Below, piece after piece: positions 32,835 through 46,125 of a stretch of DNA of 64,000 bases (positions are counted from its first letter, which is position 1; every line of letters begins with the position of its first letter). A program made the translations under genes and the position numbers. This DNA is from Dryocosmus kuriphilus (taxonomy: Eukaryota; Arthropoda; Insecta; Hymenoptera; Cynipidae), in NCBI GenBank assembly GCA_038277395.1, contig CM076190.1, positions 189,784,001 through 189,848,000 of the forward strand, in the 5' to 3' direction. The notes beneath the pieces were generated by a model that worked only from the letters and a program-made list of their open reading frames with translations, was not told where the DNA came from and did no database searches.

Positions 32835-35800
32835 TGAAAGAAAAACGGTTCAAAGCCTTGATGTTTTTGATGTGCTCCTTCCCGACAACCTTTCCCCTGT
32901 CGTTGATCAGGGTGAATACTACCGGGGTCAACCGGCGTTTTATCTTAACGGGCCCTCGAACCTTGGAAAGAGCTTACCCGCTACCTTGTCCGCTTTCTTG
33001 GATAACTTTCTATTTGTCCTAAGGACTAAGTCTCCCACATTGAAATCCCTGTCTTTTTTGCCCGCATTATAATATTTGGACTGCGACTCGAACACCTTGT
33101 CCAGATTTCGACAAACCCAATCACGGAGATGATCCAATCGTTTCACCCTCTGTAGCCATTCTTTCGATCGTAGGTTAGCGTGCTGAACCCTCTTCTCTAG
33201 ATTTCGTCGCTTCATCCTGTACGGTTTTGGATTCTGTCCGAAATTCAAAAAGGCTGGGGAGACCTTTAGCGTACCGTGAACCGCAGAATTATACGCGAAT
33301 CGGAATTCCGGCAGATAGGCGTCCCACTCCTGGTGGTTATCCTGAAGGAAGGAAACGATCATGATCTTAAGGACCCTATTCACTCTCTCGGTCGGGTTGC
33401 CTGGGCGTTATAGACCGGGTTCGTGGTGTGGACGATACCGATTCCGCGACACATTTGTTCTAATATCTTGTTCGCAAATTCTGTTCCGTTGTCGGTATGT
33501 ATGACTTCCGGTGTTCCCCACCGGGATACTACCAAATCCTCGAACGCCTTCCTGACTGTAGAGCCGTTGGCCGTACGAATCGCCACACATCCTATCCACT
33601 TGGTGAAGAGGTCCTGGAATACCAAGATGTATTTGTGGCCAGTCCTACTCTTTGGAAAGGAACCCATGATATTCCCCGCCACCACTGTCCAGGCCTGCTC
33701 TACGACTCGCTGTCCCATCATGCCGGCCGGACGAAACTGCTCGACTTTACCTCTCTGGCATGGACCACAAATGCGAACGTACTGGACCACGTCACGGAAC
33801 ATCCCCGGCCAACAGTAGCGTAGGGCTATGCTTTGGTAGGTATTTTCGTTGTGTAAGTGACCTGCGTGAGGTTCCTCGTGTGCCTCTTGCAACGCTCGGG
33901 GCCTGAGTTTTGTCGGTACGACGAGTTTCCAAGCCTCGAGGTCGACGAACAACTCGTCTGTCTCCGGATTTGGCCTATGCCTATATAATATTTCGTTTTC
34001 GGCTTTCCAGTCGGGAAAAATCCTCGGTCGATCTTTGGCTGCCTGCATACGCCTTAAGTACCACTGATCTTCCGCGTCGGTCACCCTGGACACCGGAGTT
34101 TCATCGTCCTCCGGCAAACTGGACAACGCATCCGGCACGTGGTGCAGGGCCCCCTTCCCATGTACGGTCTCGAAATCGTATCCTTGGAGTTCCAAGGCCC
34201 ATCTCGCGAGTCTGCCGGTCGGGCTCCTCAGATTATGCAACCAGCGCAAGCTACTGTGATCAGTGATAACCCTGAAGTTGAATCCTTCCAAATATTGGCG
34301 AAATTTACGGATTCCCCAGACCACTGCCAGACATTCGCGTTCTGTGACGGTATAGTTCCGCTCAGCAGCTAGGAGAGTTCTGCTCGCAAAAGCGATTACC
34401 CTCTTCTTTCCATTCTGCACCTGAGTCGGAACTGCAGCCAAGCCGGTCGCACTAGCATCAGTCTGCAGATTGAATGGGTACTCGACTACGCTCCTAAGTC
34501 TCGGATACGCTAGTATGGGTGCACCGGTCAATGCTCTCTTCAAATGATCAAAGGCCTCCTGTTCCTCTTCGCCACAGTGCCATTTAATGTTCGTTCGGAA
34601 GAGTCGGGTTAGTGGTTCAGCGACCGTCGCAAATTCTGGTGTAAACCGCCGATACCAGGAGGACATCCCCATGAACCTACGCAGCTTTTTAACTGTTTTC
34701 GGGCCGGGATAGGAAGATACTGGAGCCACCTTATCGGGATCTACCCTCAGGCCGGCTTGATTGACGATAAATCCCAGGTATCTAACTTCCGAACATCAAA
34801 ACTCGTTCTTTTCCGGATTTATCGTCAAACCAGCCTCGGCTACCCGATCGAGAACCCTTCCCAGCCAAACCAGATGTTCCCCAAAGGTTTCGGTGACAAC
34901 AGTGATGTCGTCGGTGTAACTGAACAAGTTCGGTCAAATCTCCGGCGTGATCACCCTATCGATTAGGCGCTGGAAAGTTGCTGGGTCACCCGTGAGACCA
35001 AAAGGCATTCTCTTAAGTTCGAATAACCCTCTTCTCGGCGCCGTGAACGCCGTGTACGGTTGACTATTCTTTTCTAGCGGGATCTGATTGAAGGCGGCAC
35101 TCAAATCTAATTTCGAAATATACTTCGCGGCCCTCAATTGTCTCAATATATCAGTCACGTAGGGAAGAGGGTAGGCGTCCTTTCTGGAAATATCGTTTAA
35201 TTTACGAAAATCTACACATAAACGATACTTCCCCTAGCGCTTGCGTGCCATTACGATCGGTGCGGACCATTCGGTCGCTATCGATCGGTCTATCTCCTTG
35301 TACGTTATCTCTTGTACCTCTCTTTGATGGGAGCATGACCTCCAACATAAATGGTGTGGGTGATGAGGTGGGTCGTGGCCAACGGGTCCTGCGATTTAGG
35401 AGGGAGCTTTATACTCAAAAACTCTTTCAAAGCTTCCTCCTCCCCATCGAGTAGAATGGCCACGCCACTACAACTCTCCTCTTCCACTAACCACTGCTGC
35501 AAAGGGTAATGCTTGCCCTGAGAGTCAGGCATAAAAACTTTCCTAGAGCGCGAGAAAAAAGCCACATCAAATTTTCCTTGGCCCTCCAGCCCCAGTATCA
35601 TTTCGGTGTCTAGGTTATTGGCTACCATAACTTCGCAAATTCGAGTTACCCCATCAATTGTTATAGATAGGTTGACCTTTCCAATAATCCTATCGGTCGA
35701 ACCGTTCGCTACTATCATTTGAGATTTCCTGGTACAGTCTAGTTGTCTACTGGAATTCTTAGCTATCCTATCCCAGACCGATTTACGAATTAGAACGCGA

Positions 35801-35850
35801 GAAAATCCATTGCCGATTAAAGTGTCCCAATTAACTCTAATTCTTCCTCA
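32835..35850 (-). pseudogene. Gypsy pol remnant: protease, RT, RNase H, integrase
   Basis: Order on the minus strand. (1) Protease remnant around 35850-35580, with a WDTLIGNGFSRVLIRK-like region where DTG is expected and a MILGLE motif. (2) Reverse transcriptase from about 35300: LCVDFRKLN, KLDLSAAFNQI, MPFGLTGDPATFQ and YTDD in place of the common YLDD. In-frame stops lie at 35236-35234, 34936-34934 and 34798-34796. (3) RNase H in the long open frame 34729-33380, with LQTDASATGL, TERECLAV and ITDHSSLRWL. (4) Integrase with the H-H-C-C finger (HAGHLHNE, CGPCQ) and core. The first catalytic Asp position reads GNIMG (Asp to Asn), the second is HTDNGTEF, and a one-base frameshift near 33395 separates the core from the frame with the catalytic Glu region. 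The C-terminal FEGPL segment ends near 32940, where another shift occurs. Several independent lesions show the element is dead. Confidence 0.88.
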
Positions 35851-36298
35851 AAGGGACGGGGCCTACTCGCAATCAGGCGGACTATCTCTTTTGACCGTTT
35901 ATGTGGGGTACTTTCAGGGATGTCGTGGATCTGGGCCTCTACTGTCAATTTTATAGTTCCGTTTCCACTCGCAAGGCTATCTTTATCCGACGATATTTCA
36001 CTATCTATCTCGTCGTCGGGCATACTGATACCCTGAAATTCCTCCATATCTATTGTCGCCTGAAATGCTACTTCCTCAAAACCCACCTCCAGAGACTGGA
36101 GGCATAGCTCCGTTTCCCTATCGGCTCCGATCTCGGTCTGGGTCATAGCCCCGGTACGTGAAAGGGTTTTTGGCAAACCAAGACCCCTATTTTCCTTAAG
36201 ATCATATGTCTTTGCCCTAGCACTCGTATTGCTCTTGATCGGGCCAAGCGAAGTCTCAGTCACGGTCTGTGGTGACTGAGAGGCAGCAAAGACCGTGC
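35817..36298 (-). pseudogene. Gag-pol junction region
   Basis: An open stretch continuing from the knuckle region but poor in recognisable motifs: acidic, with repeated Glu/Asp and Ser. It probably encodes the gag C-terminus and the start of protease, ending near GTLIGNGF-like sequence. No independent function can be assigned. Confidence 0.45.
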
Positions 36299-38295
36299 TT
36301 ACTGCTTCTCCTTGGCATTTCCCGAACACTTTGGGCACTTGCCAGTCGTGAAGCCCACCGCTTTGAATTTGAAGCAACGGAGTCTCCTGGGGGCTGCACA
36401 ACCTCTCCGATAGTGCCCTGGTTCGTCGAAATTGAAGCAAACCCCTTCACTGGGGTCCCTAACCGGAGACTCGTTCTTTTTGTTACTATCAGCAGAAGCA
36501 GAATTGCTCTGCTGACCTCCCCTATACTTAAAACCATCCTGGGGAGTCTGTCCAGGCTTAACCGCCTTGTCGCTTCCCCTGCCCTTAGTATTTGTACCCT
36601 GGTTCTTTTCGGTACCGATTGCCGAGCACTTGTCTACTTCCTCTTTTAACGCTGAGGACGGTGATTGCTTGCTGGTTTTGGGAGTCGAATGTGGTTTGTA
36701 TGCGAATTCTATCAGGAAAGAGTTCTCGGGAGGAGGTGGAGCCTTGTATTCTCTCATGTACACGTTCCACTCTTTCTCCCAGCCCCTCCCAAGGCGAGGA
36801 AGTTCTCTGAAACCTTGTGGTGGTCGGGTCTTAGACTTCTATGGGCCCAGTCTAATTTGGCGAACATCGGGACTTTGTCTTCGAGTAAATTTATCAGGCT
36901 TTGAATATTCGTTAAGTATTCATCGATAGACTCGTATTTACCCTGAGTCCTGGCCTGAATTTGTTCTTTTACCCTTCTTTCGAAATCGTCGTCGCCGAAG
37001 TGAGGTCTAAATTCCTTACAAAACTTACGCCAGCTATAAAATTCTTTTTCGTGATTTTGAAACCACTTCGACGGTATTTCCTCTAGCAGCACGGGCATAG
37101 CCAGTAATAGTTCGTCACTTGTCACCCTATTTAGTTTCCTACGATCCTCGATTTTGGTCAGGAAACCATCTGTGCTCAAATCGTTCCTACCGTTAAAGGT
37201 CAAATTCTATCCCAAAACCATTTTGCCGAGGTCTTTATTACCCTGGCAATTCCTATTCGACGATTTATTGCTCTAAGGCGTGTCTATGTCCGTGGAGTGA
37301 TCGCGGGAACGCACGTCTTTAAAGCTGATGTCACTTGTCTACGGTCTATCCTTAGGGCTGGGTTTCGAGTTTCTAAATCTTTCGGCTTCTGCGTTGGTTT
37401 GCGAAATTTCAGGTAAGAATTTTCCATATCGACAATTCTTGATTGACATGCGGCCATTGGTTTTACTGGGACTGAGGCTGTGTCTGTTAAAATGCTTACT
37501 TCTTGAAACGTTGCGTTCAGAGTCAGAATCGGAGGTATTATGAAACGTCCTACTATTTTGATCTTCAGGATCTTTTCTAGTCGTTCCAAAATTGTTTTTT
37601 TACGGCACTCTTAGCCCGGTTTGTCTGGGCTCGTTGGGGTCCAAGTGTGGTATATTCGCATCTAGTCTAACCATTTCAGGGTGGCCCGAAGTTGTCTTCA
37701 TATTTGACAGGGGGGAGCGTTCTCGGTAATGCGGTTTGCGAGTCCCGATTGGTTTCTACTTTGTTCAACTTTTTCAAAAGGAATTCCCGTGTCCGGCAAG
37801 GTAAACGGATTCTGCACTCCAAAAATTTGTGCATGAAAAGTGATGGTTTAATTCGTGGTGTCAATACTATACTTAAAGTACCAATGGAAGTAGTAGTAGT
37901 CGCTGCTATTTGAGTTTGTGACACACCTACCATTGTTGTTATGTAGTTCGCGCTTGTGACTCTAGTTTCTACTGTTACCGTTACGGAAGTGAAAGATTCG
38001 TTCAATTGTCCGCTACAAGGAGGACCTATGGCTACATTTTCAAAATCGGTTCTATTTCCGTTTCGTCATTTGTAGTTGCGAATGTCACGGACGTATAATC
38101 TGAGTCGCGCGATGGCCAACCTTTCAACAGTTTAATTCCCCTACGTAATCTGGCGCATTTTACTTTTCGGGTGCCGGAGTATTCTAGGTTTAGCGCTTCT
38201 AAACTATCGTTAATCTCAGCGTCATCCAATTCTGCGATTAATCCTTTTAACTCGGTATACCTGTTGATGTTGTCGGTAGATTTCAAAATCGCCAT
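36299..38295 (-). pseudogene. Gypsy gag remnant
   Basis: ATG at 38295 opens a short frame (MAILKSTDN...). The frame changes before 38005 and again further on. The clearest part is the capsid-like segment encoded by 37203-36754, with W-F-Q-N-H, EFYSWRKFCKEFRPHFG and YLTNIQSLINLL, typical of retrotransposon Gag. Downstream (36440-36299) are two degenerate knuckles, CFNFDEPGHYRRGC and CFKFKAVGFTTGKC. The second Cys is Phe in both, and the His is lost in the second. Gag of this group would package RNA; this copy is broken by frameshifts. Confidence 0.75.
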
Positions 38296-39056
38296 CTTTT
38301 TTATTAAAATCTTCGAAATTTTCTAAAGTTATCGAAATTGGTTGAACGCTCCAAAATTTTGAGCTGAATTACGAAGGTGTGACAACTTACCGTAAAAAAA
38401 CGATAACTTTCTAATTGTGCTTTTATTTAAACCCAAAAAATTTCGTCCCGTGATTTTTGCGCATTCCAAAGTTCGAGAGCCATTCCCGGCAATCCCGTGA
38501 CTTGAATGCGATCATTTTTCGAAATTCCTCTAAGCCCCGTTACACGTACGTCTAGTCATTCCGCGACCAGGGAAATTCGCGAAGCGAATTTTATGATCTG
38601 TAGCTCTATTCTCTGTTAAATACTCCCAGTCTCTCTATTATATCCACTTTTCGAAAACAAATGTTTATGTGCAAATTCAGTTTACAGGGCAAAAATACAC
38701 ATAATGTGGTAAATCACAGTGTACAAAATAAATTGAGAAATATCACAGGTTTATACAATTTATAAAATAATCAATATCAATCAACCAAACATATCAATAC
38801 CAAAATCAAATTAATATCAGTAAATCATCTAGTGTTCGAAAGAATTTTCAATCGAACATCACGGAATGGCTTGTTCACAGGAGACGAGATGTCTGTCAAT
38901 TTTCCCTATCTTGTTTTCTGGAGACTCCTGATTGCATCTACCAATTTACCGAAAAAATGTCCAAATGTTGGTGGTTGCAATCATCTCAGTTGAATATGGG
39001 TGACCTATTTCGTTCTTTTTAGTTTAATTGTGGTTGGGTTTAGTTGGGCGTCAATT
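38296..39056 (-). other. Gypsy 5' leader (untranslated) with primer-binding-site area
   Basis: Between the 5' LTR and the gag ATG. Immediately after the LTR, on the minus strand, comes AATTGACGCCCAACTAAACC. A primer-binding site would be expected here, but I could not match the tRNA with confidence. The rest is AT-rich with no frame. Confidence 0.5.
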
Positions 39057-40633
39057 TGTGAGGGGGATTTTTAGCCTCCTAAATTAATATGCCACTCAGT
39101 GAAGCAGCTCGAATTAATTCCAATTTTTCATACATCCAAAATCATGGGCGCCAGCCAACAGCGATTTTCGGCACACTTACAATTGTCTCGCTACTGACAG
39201 ATTTATGTGTTACCGAGATTTGAATGCTTTACCGATATTCTAAGAAAATCTCCCTATTATCTCAAAAAGAATTACTTTGAAGTACTTATCTCAGGGGAGA
39301 GGTTCGCCCAACCACAAATAAGCTGGAGGCCGACGTCTTAGGTTAATATTATACATCTTTATTAAAGCTATACGATCCTCAAATCTAAGTGAAAAAGGAG
39401 CAAATTGAAGACAAAAAAAAAAGAATTTACAAGAACGCACGTAGAATCCACCTGCAAAATTACGAGGTCTGACAAGTGGCTCCGAATACCGAGAAATCAA
39501 AAAGAACGTGCCAAAACTGCTCGTGATCGTGAGCTACCGACAAGAAGCGAAAGAGAAAACACCCCAATCTTGCCATGTTAAAATCTGTCGTGGTCGGTTC
39601 CCAACAAAAAAATCTAAATTGCGACACACCAAATCACACCGAACACGAGACGAGATTCTATACAAATCAGAATAGCTTTCCCGGGGATTCCAACACTCGC
39701 AGAACAGTTAAAGCGATCCCGAGCCGACGAGGGTAGAAAGAACTTGACTCTATCACGAAACCAACGGGGCAACACTCTGACGTATGGCCGATCGTTTTGT
39801 CGGTACAGCAAAATCTTGTTTCGAATTCTATAAACCACTACACCAAAACCACCGGCCAGAATTCAAACTTACATACCTTGTCTAAGTAATAATAACTGTC
39901 TCCACGTACAAAATCCATGCCCCTACGATTATCTCAAAATTATTCTCTTGGTAATGCTTCACGATATATTTCCGCGTTGCAACGTTCGGAACGAGAGTGA
40001 CAGGTCCTGGAGCGTCAAGTCCTCAGGTGCGTCCAGCCCGCGGGAATAGATCCAGCCAGTGGGAGCGCTCCTTCCGCCTGGCTCGCGGTCGTCCACCAAT
40101 CGCCGTGCTTCTTGTCGGTCGGGTCCGCTATCCTAAGGGGTAGTGATGTCTGTACTTCTGGCGGCAACATAAGAGAAAAATTTGATTAATGAAAGTACCC
40201 TACGGTTCTGAGTGGGTTATGTTTCTATTGATCTAATCCCACTCAGAATCTTTAATCGAAATTGGGAAAGGGTTTAAAATAAACGACAGGTTAACCCCTT
40301 CTGGCGCCATTTGCCGCTACGGTGTTTCTGGCTTCAGCCAATGAGAGCGTTCCTTTCGTCCGGATCCCGGTCATCCACCAATCGTAGCTTCCCGATTGGT
40401 TGAGCATGTAGTCTTGGCTTGAGAGCCGTACCGATACTTCTGGCGGCAACAGAGGGAGAGATTGTTTTAAATGGGAGAACCCAATAATTCCGAGTGGCTA
40501 ATTTTTCACGTCTCTTTGCTCCACTCAGATACTTTAATGTGGATTTAGAACAACAGACAAATTATACAATCTCCAGCTTTCACCGCCTTCAGCGCCCTCT
40601 ACTACTTCCGGGTTTCCGGTAGTGCCATGAAAG
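39057..40633 (-). repeat. Gypsy 5' LTR (right), inner part
   Basis: Matches the left LTR from TGTGAGGGGGATT to GTGCCATGAAAG with modest divergence: small indels, including a 4-bp deletion near 40275. It is interrupted at 40634 by the P element. The inverted repeat TTCTGAGTGGGTTA...TAATCCCACTCAGAA is conserved at about 40206-40250. Confidence 0.87.
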
Positions 40634-40659
40634 CAGTGATGAGGGGGGAGATTGCTCAT

Positions 40660-42490
40660 GCAGTGGAAAAAGAGAATCCATAAAAATTGGACTGATAAAC
40701 GCGCCACATTCACGATGCGACCTTGAGTTACTTCGTAAGTCCAGATTTCCGGACGTTGCGTGTCGGTAAATGATGAAGGCTTAGACAGTTTAGAGAAATG
40801 CAGAAATGATTTACCACCGGGGTTACTATGAAAATAATTACCACGCGTGCAAACTGATATTCAAAATTATTTACATTCAGAATATTAAATATTTAATAAT
40901 ATATAATTATTTGTACGATTTGCAATTAGCATTAAGTAGTTATGCAAAAAAAAAAGCTATTACACATAGTTATATAAAATTTAAATCTTATTTTTCGTTA
41001 AATTTGCAGAATGAAAAAATGACAAAAATAAATTTATGTATCATTCAAACAAAACTGTTAAATTTTTTACTTAGATTTGCACATAAGCCAAAGCTCCATA
41101 TTCTTATTTTGTTTAAAAAATGTAATAAATAAGTAAAAATAATAACGAAAAATAGTCTTTGTGTTTATTTGAAGTAAAAAGGACATATTTAGCTTGATAT
41201 AATAATGTTGTTTTTATAATAACATTTATTCCATATTGTATGGTATGAGCAGCCATTTTTACTTTTCATTCTTTAAGGTAAGTAAAAATAAAAAATAACT
41301 AAAGATTAAACACAGAACACACAAATTAATGGAAAAAACGACGAATACACAAATTATTGTAGAAAATTGCAGAAAACAAAAATTATGGATATATACAATT
41401 TTTTTAAATTTCGACCCAGCAACAAGATTCTGAAATGTAGTGAAATAAAAATCCTAAAAATACGTCAAATTATATTTTTTACCAATCAAAAGTTAGGGAA
41501 TTATAAAATGAATGAATCATTGATTTCCCTCACATTGTTACACTCTCGACATTTAAAATTGACTAAAGCAAATTTTTTATATCTATATCAGATATAATGA
41601 ATATGTATTTAGTTTTTGAAAATAGTCGCTTCTTAATTAATAAAATACTTGCTTTCGACAATGAATTTTGACAATTTAAAAAAATTTAGAGGAACCCACA
41701 CAAAATAAATGTAGAAAAGGTCTTGGTGGATTTGCCAAACAATAATTTATTTTGTAGCTCATAAAAATAGAAGAAATTTTCAAAAAAGATTTGGTCCGAT
41801 TACGGCTAGATTTTTCTGTACGAGGCCCTTACTTGAATTTTATAATTTTCTTCAATTTTGTAGTTAAAAAATTATATAATTCGATAAACTGGAAATTAGG
41901 ATATTTTGAATTCGGGATTCTTATCTTTCGTGATTTTATTCGACAAATAAAAATATTGTCGTTATTTTATGCTTACGAGATTAATTAAAACATTTAATAA
42001 TATTTTATTTTACATTTATTATATATGTATATACAATATTATTTTATAATAATAATACAAAGCAATAAAAAAAATATGTGCACAGTTTTAAACGTTTAAC
42101 GTTTAATATTTAAAACATTATTTTAACACTTTGAACCATTTTTATATAATGTTTTTATATATAACATAATATTTTCATATAATGTCATTTGCCGGTTTCG
42201 GCAGCCCGTAATTTTGTACATTTTTCCTCGGATTTTTCTTTATTTACTTGCACGAATCTGCCGAATATAACACAGAGAGGTGTAAATATTGTCCTTCTTT
42301 GACCTTTCCGGTCAGACGCACGTGTGAATATACAGTGCACTTCTAAAACAAAACAACAACGGAGTCAATTTGCCTTCTAGCATTGTCAAGGAATTACGGG
42401 TTCTAAACGGTTTTCTACCAAATTTCAATCTGAGAAATTTTCGGGCAATAAATCATCGCAGAGCATTCGCAGCTTTATTCGAAATCGCCT
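40660..42490. other. P element 5' non-coding region
   Basis: AT-rich with no credible gene; open frames of 60-110 codons here are AT-rich noise. From about 42190 the sequence becomes more balanced and a TATAAG-like sequence occurs at 42491, which could belong to the transposase promoter or 5' UTR. A possible acceptor, TTTTTTAATTTTCAG, ends at 42693, ten bases before the ATG, so an upstream non-coding exon is possible. Confidence 0.4.
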
Positions 42491-42702
42491 ATAAGTAGTT
42501 TTGAAAGAGAACGTGTTACTCGCGAGTGGAAGATGTGCAAAAACAATTAAATCCACTGGATCTCTGCACGTACAGAGGACAAACTAAAAAGTGGACGTGA
42601 TTTAAGAAGGAAAGTTTTCAAAAGAAATTGTGTGGGAGTGGTGGTGTGGGTGTGCGTCATGTGGTTGGGGGTGTGTGGTTTTTTAATTTTCAGATTTCGA
42701 AA

Positions 42703-42829
42703 ATGTCATCGAAGACTACTGATTGCTGCAAATTCTTCGTTTGTCCGAATAAACGATCCAAAGGGGTAAAGCTGTTCATTTTTCCTGGTCAGAATGATCC
42801 AAGATTAGAAATATGGAGAAAAAATTCAG
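42703..42829 (+). CDS. P-element transposase exon with first half of THAP domain
   Basis: ATG at 42703 begins MSSKTTDCCKFFVCPNKRSK. It has the first two zinc ligands (C-x4-C: CKFFVC), the conserved basic and Phe-Pro region (KLFIFPG) and the invariant Trp in LEIWRKNSG. Reading stops soon after in genomic DNA, but AATTCAG|GTAACA at 42829/42830 is a good splice donor in phase 1. Joining to the acceptor at 50881-50882 keeps the frame (S-G-N-E-A) and supplies the missing Cys-His pair. The THAP domain binds the transposon ends in P-type transposases. The exon itself shows no lesion. Confidence 0.82.
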
Positions 42830-43449
42830 GTAACACACATTATTTTTGTGCGTTTTAAAATATTTTTTTTTTTGGATTAAAATATTATTTTAATCACCTA
42901 CGTACTACTTACGGATAAAAAAAAACATTGGAAAGAAAGGTCAGAAGCTGAAAAATGAAATAAAACCTGTGAATTTTGTATTTCTTATTTGACTGATCTT
43001 TTTCTTATTTAAATTTAAAGACTATTTTAAACATCCACTTATAGTGCATTTGATTATTTTTTCTATACCGTTGGAAAAATCTTTTGTACATCTCGGGGCT
43101 TATTGTTGACAAGAAATGAGTTCTTTTAATTATCCTTTTCATATCTGGCTTAAAAAATCTGTTGAATACCTAGGCACGTCAAGTGATAAAAATACTTGAA
43201 AAAAATGTATGAAGTTGAAGGAATAAAAAATAGATAAACAACAGAGTTTGAAATTGACCGATGTCCTTTTTTTTTATTGTTTTCTTTTTCTTTGTCATTA
43301 AGAAGTTCCGATATATTTGAAATAATTTGTAAAGCTAATTGAAAAAAAAAAATTTTGACTCGAAATTACTATGTTGAAAACACGTTTCCTTTTCCTTTTT
43401 GAATTTTGATTCCTTTTAGACTTTTGATTCCATTTAGACCGGGATATGG

Positions 43450-43958
43450 TGACAGATTATGGTCCCCCATTTTATACCGCATGCCTTTTTAAGGACTAGG
43501 AAAATCGTGTCAACATTTAGAACAGACTTTTAGAACAAATTTATATCAACAAATTGTCCACACCTGGTCCAACGAGTTTACGAGTGGCGCATGCCAATTC
43601 TTTCAGAGTGTTTTCGTGATTAAAACTTTAGTTCTTTACATCGGCATGTAATTTGAAGATACGAAAATTCCCTTTAATTTTTTCTTTTTTTACGTGACTC
43701 TTTTAGCCCTTTGGATTACTGCGGATTGCATGCCTTTAATAACTAGTCCTTAAATTTGTTTGAACTACCTTATGTTACCAAGGCAGGCAATATATTACCA
43801 CGAAAAAAAGGTTAAAGTTTTTCACAAATAGCAATGCGATTTTCATTATGGCCAGAAAGCGTGCACCTGTCAAGAACCCTTTTCTCTTTGATATCTTAGG
43901 GTTAATTATCAACCCTTAAAAAGGCATGCGGTATAAAATGGGAGACCATAATCTGTCA
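43450..43958. mobile_element. Palindromic MITE of about 0.5 kb
   Basis: TGACAGATTATGGTCCCCCA and onward to CATGCCTTTTTAAGG at the left is inverted at the right (CCTTAAAAAGGCATGCGG to ACCATAATCTGTCA), giving ends of about 44 bp. The interior is AT-rich and only weakly paired. No coding sequence; target duplication not clear. Confidence 0.78.
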
Positions 43959-44379
43959 ACATCAGCCAGGCTAATTCTTTCTAGTGTATTTTGATGAGTA
44001 GAAAACCCTCATATATCCCAAATATTTTGAAACTGATGTATGTAGATAAATATATTTTCTTTTAAATACACACGCACATAAATCAGTATTTAAAAAATTT
44101 CCTGCGTTTACATGTTTTATTTTCTAGTAATATAAAAATCTTTTGTAGAGAATATTTATTATCAGAAAATCCTGAAATATACTAGAGAAATTTCATCCCA
44201 CTGTTAATAAATATAGTATAAAAAATTAAGATTTTTAAAATTATCTCCACTGAAAGGTTCACAAATGGGTTTAGATCTGATAAATTATTCTACGAATTGT
44301 ATCGGGAAACCCCTTAGTGTGTAGCTGCGGTTTTTGAGTACATAAAACCTAGGTTACTTATATGAGTTCAATTATAACA

Positions 44380-44845
44380 TTTTAGTTTGAAATTTCATCT
44401 TTTTTAGTTGAGATTTCCACTATTTTGTTAAAAAGTGGCTTCTTTTAGTAAAAAATGAAGTTATTGTGCTAAAAATTAATTTTTTTTTTTGTAAATTCAT
44501 CTATCTTGTGTGGAAATTCAACTGTTCTATTGAAATCTGTTTTGGCGTTGATAATTCAACTACTTCTATTTTCGTTTGAGAATTCATTTTTTTTTTTTTT
44601 TTGAAAATCCAGGTTTTATATTTCTTTCCGAAAACCCTCCTTTTTCTCTTGCCTATAATTCAACTATTTTTCTTTGAAAAATAACATTTTTTGGTTCAAG
44701 TCAACTATAATATTTTTGCTTGAGAATTCATCTTTTTTAGATGAAAATGCGATTATTTTGTAAAAAGTTGGTCTTCTTTTAGTTCAAAATGAAGCTATTC
44801 TGCTGAAAATCAATTTTTGGTTGTAAATTCATCTTGCTTAGGTGC
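44380..44845. repeat. Degenerate 'TTGAAAATTCAACTATTTT' type repeat
   Basis: Recurring AATTCATCT, AAATTCAACT and GAAGCTATTCTGCTGAAAAT-like phrases with long T runs, about 15-40 bp apart. An old short-period tandem repeat. Confidence 0.6.
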
Positions 44846-44849
44846 CCTC

Positions 44850-45910
44850 AGATCTCTTAAAAATTTTTTTAAATCATTCAAAATCTCTTAAAAATTCTTT
44901 GAAATTTTTAAAAATATTTTAAAATCTATTAAAATTCTTTGAAATTTTCTAAAATCATTTAAAATCTCTTGAGTTCCTTAAAATCACATAAAATTCTTTA
45001 AATCATTTGAGGTTTATAAAAATCTTTTAAAAATTCTTGAAATATTTTACAACATTTTTACAATTCCTTTTTTAATATGCGTCTCAAAATGCCTTAAAAT
45101 TTTTCGAAAATCACACATATTTCTGAAAATTCTTCAAAGTTTATTTGCAACCTCTTGAAATTCTTCGAATTCATTCAAAATGACTTTATAACTCTTGGAT
45201 ATCCTGAAGGCGTTGAAATTATTTAAAGATCCTTTAAAATTATTTAAAATCATTTCAAAGCTCTTAAAATCCATTGAAATCTTAAAATCCATTAAAATCT
45301 CTTTAAAATTGTTCAAAATCTTTGAAGTCTTTTTAATTGTCTTAATAACCCTTGAAATTGCTTACAATACTAAAAATCTTTTGAAATAATTTGAAATTTT
45401 CAAGAATATTTAAAAATCTACTAAAATAATTTGAAGTCTTTTGTAAATCACTTCAAATTCTTTAGAATTATTTAAAATCTCTTGAAATTTCTTAAAATTG
45501 CTTGTCATACTTGAAATCCTTTGACATTTAAAAAATCTTTTAAAGTATATCACAATATTTGAAAACCTTTTAGAAATACCTTTAAATTCTTTTAAATCAT
45601 TTTAAGTCTCTTGAAATGCTTTTAACTATTTTAGAATCCTTTTCAAATTTTAAAAATATTTTAAATATTTTTAAATCCCTTTCAGACATTTTAAATCCCT
45701 TGAAATACTTTAAAATATTTTCGAATTCTTTCGAAATATTAAAAATATTTTAAATATTTTTAAATCCCTTTAAATTCCTTCAAATTATTTTTATTCGCCT
45801 GAAATACTATAAATATTTTTAAATAATTTGAAAATTTTTTAAATATCTTAAAATCTATTAAAGTACTTTGAAATATTTTTAAAATCCTTTAAACTATTTA
45901 AATTTATTTT
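44850..45910. repeat. Phased A-tract repeat of about 10-11 bp period, 1 kb
   Basis: Over roughly a kilobase, units such as AAAATCTCTT, AAAATTCTTTG and AAAATCATTT follow one another at 9-11 bp, matching the DNA helical repeat. Apparent open frames (for example 45195-45389) encode Leu/Lys/Ile repeats and are not genes. Confidence 0.8.
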
Positions 45911-46125
45911 TTTATATTTATTATGTATTTATTATGTATTATAAGTTTAATATTTTAAGAATATATCAAGGTTAAATCTTAAAATTTGATATTTATTCAT
46001 TTTTAATATTCATCTAATAATTTCCCTGTAATGTTTTTACTCTAATATTTTCCCTTTAATGATTCCCTGTAATTATTTTTCTGTAATCGCGAAAAACTCA
46101 CAAGAAATTCATTACAGGAAGATCC

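Noticed and set aside
33423..36929. Plus-strand open frames in the gypsy region
   Set aside because: They are shadows opposite clear minus-strand pol and gag motifs.
45134..45389. Small Leu/Lys/Ile/Phe-rich open frames
   Set aside because: They follow the A-tract repeat on either strand and have no coding signature.
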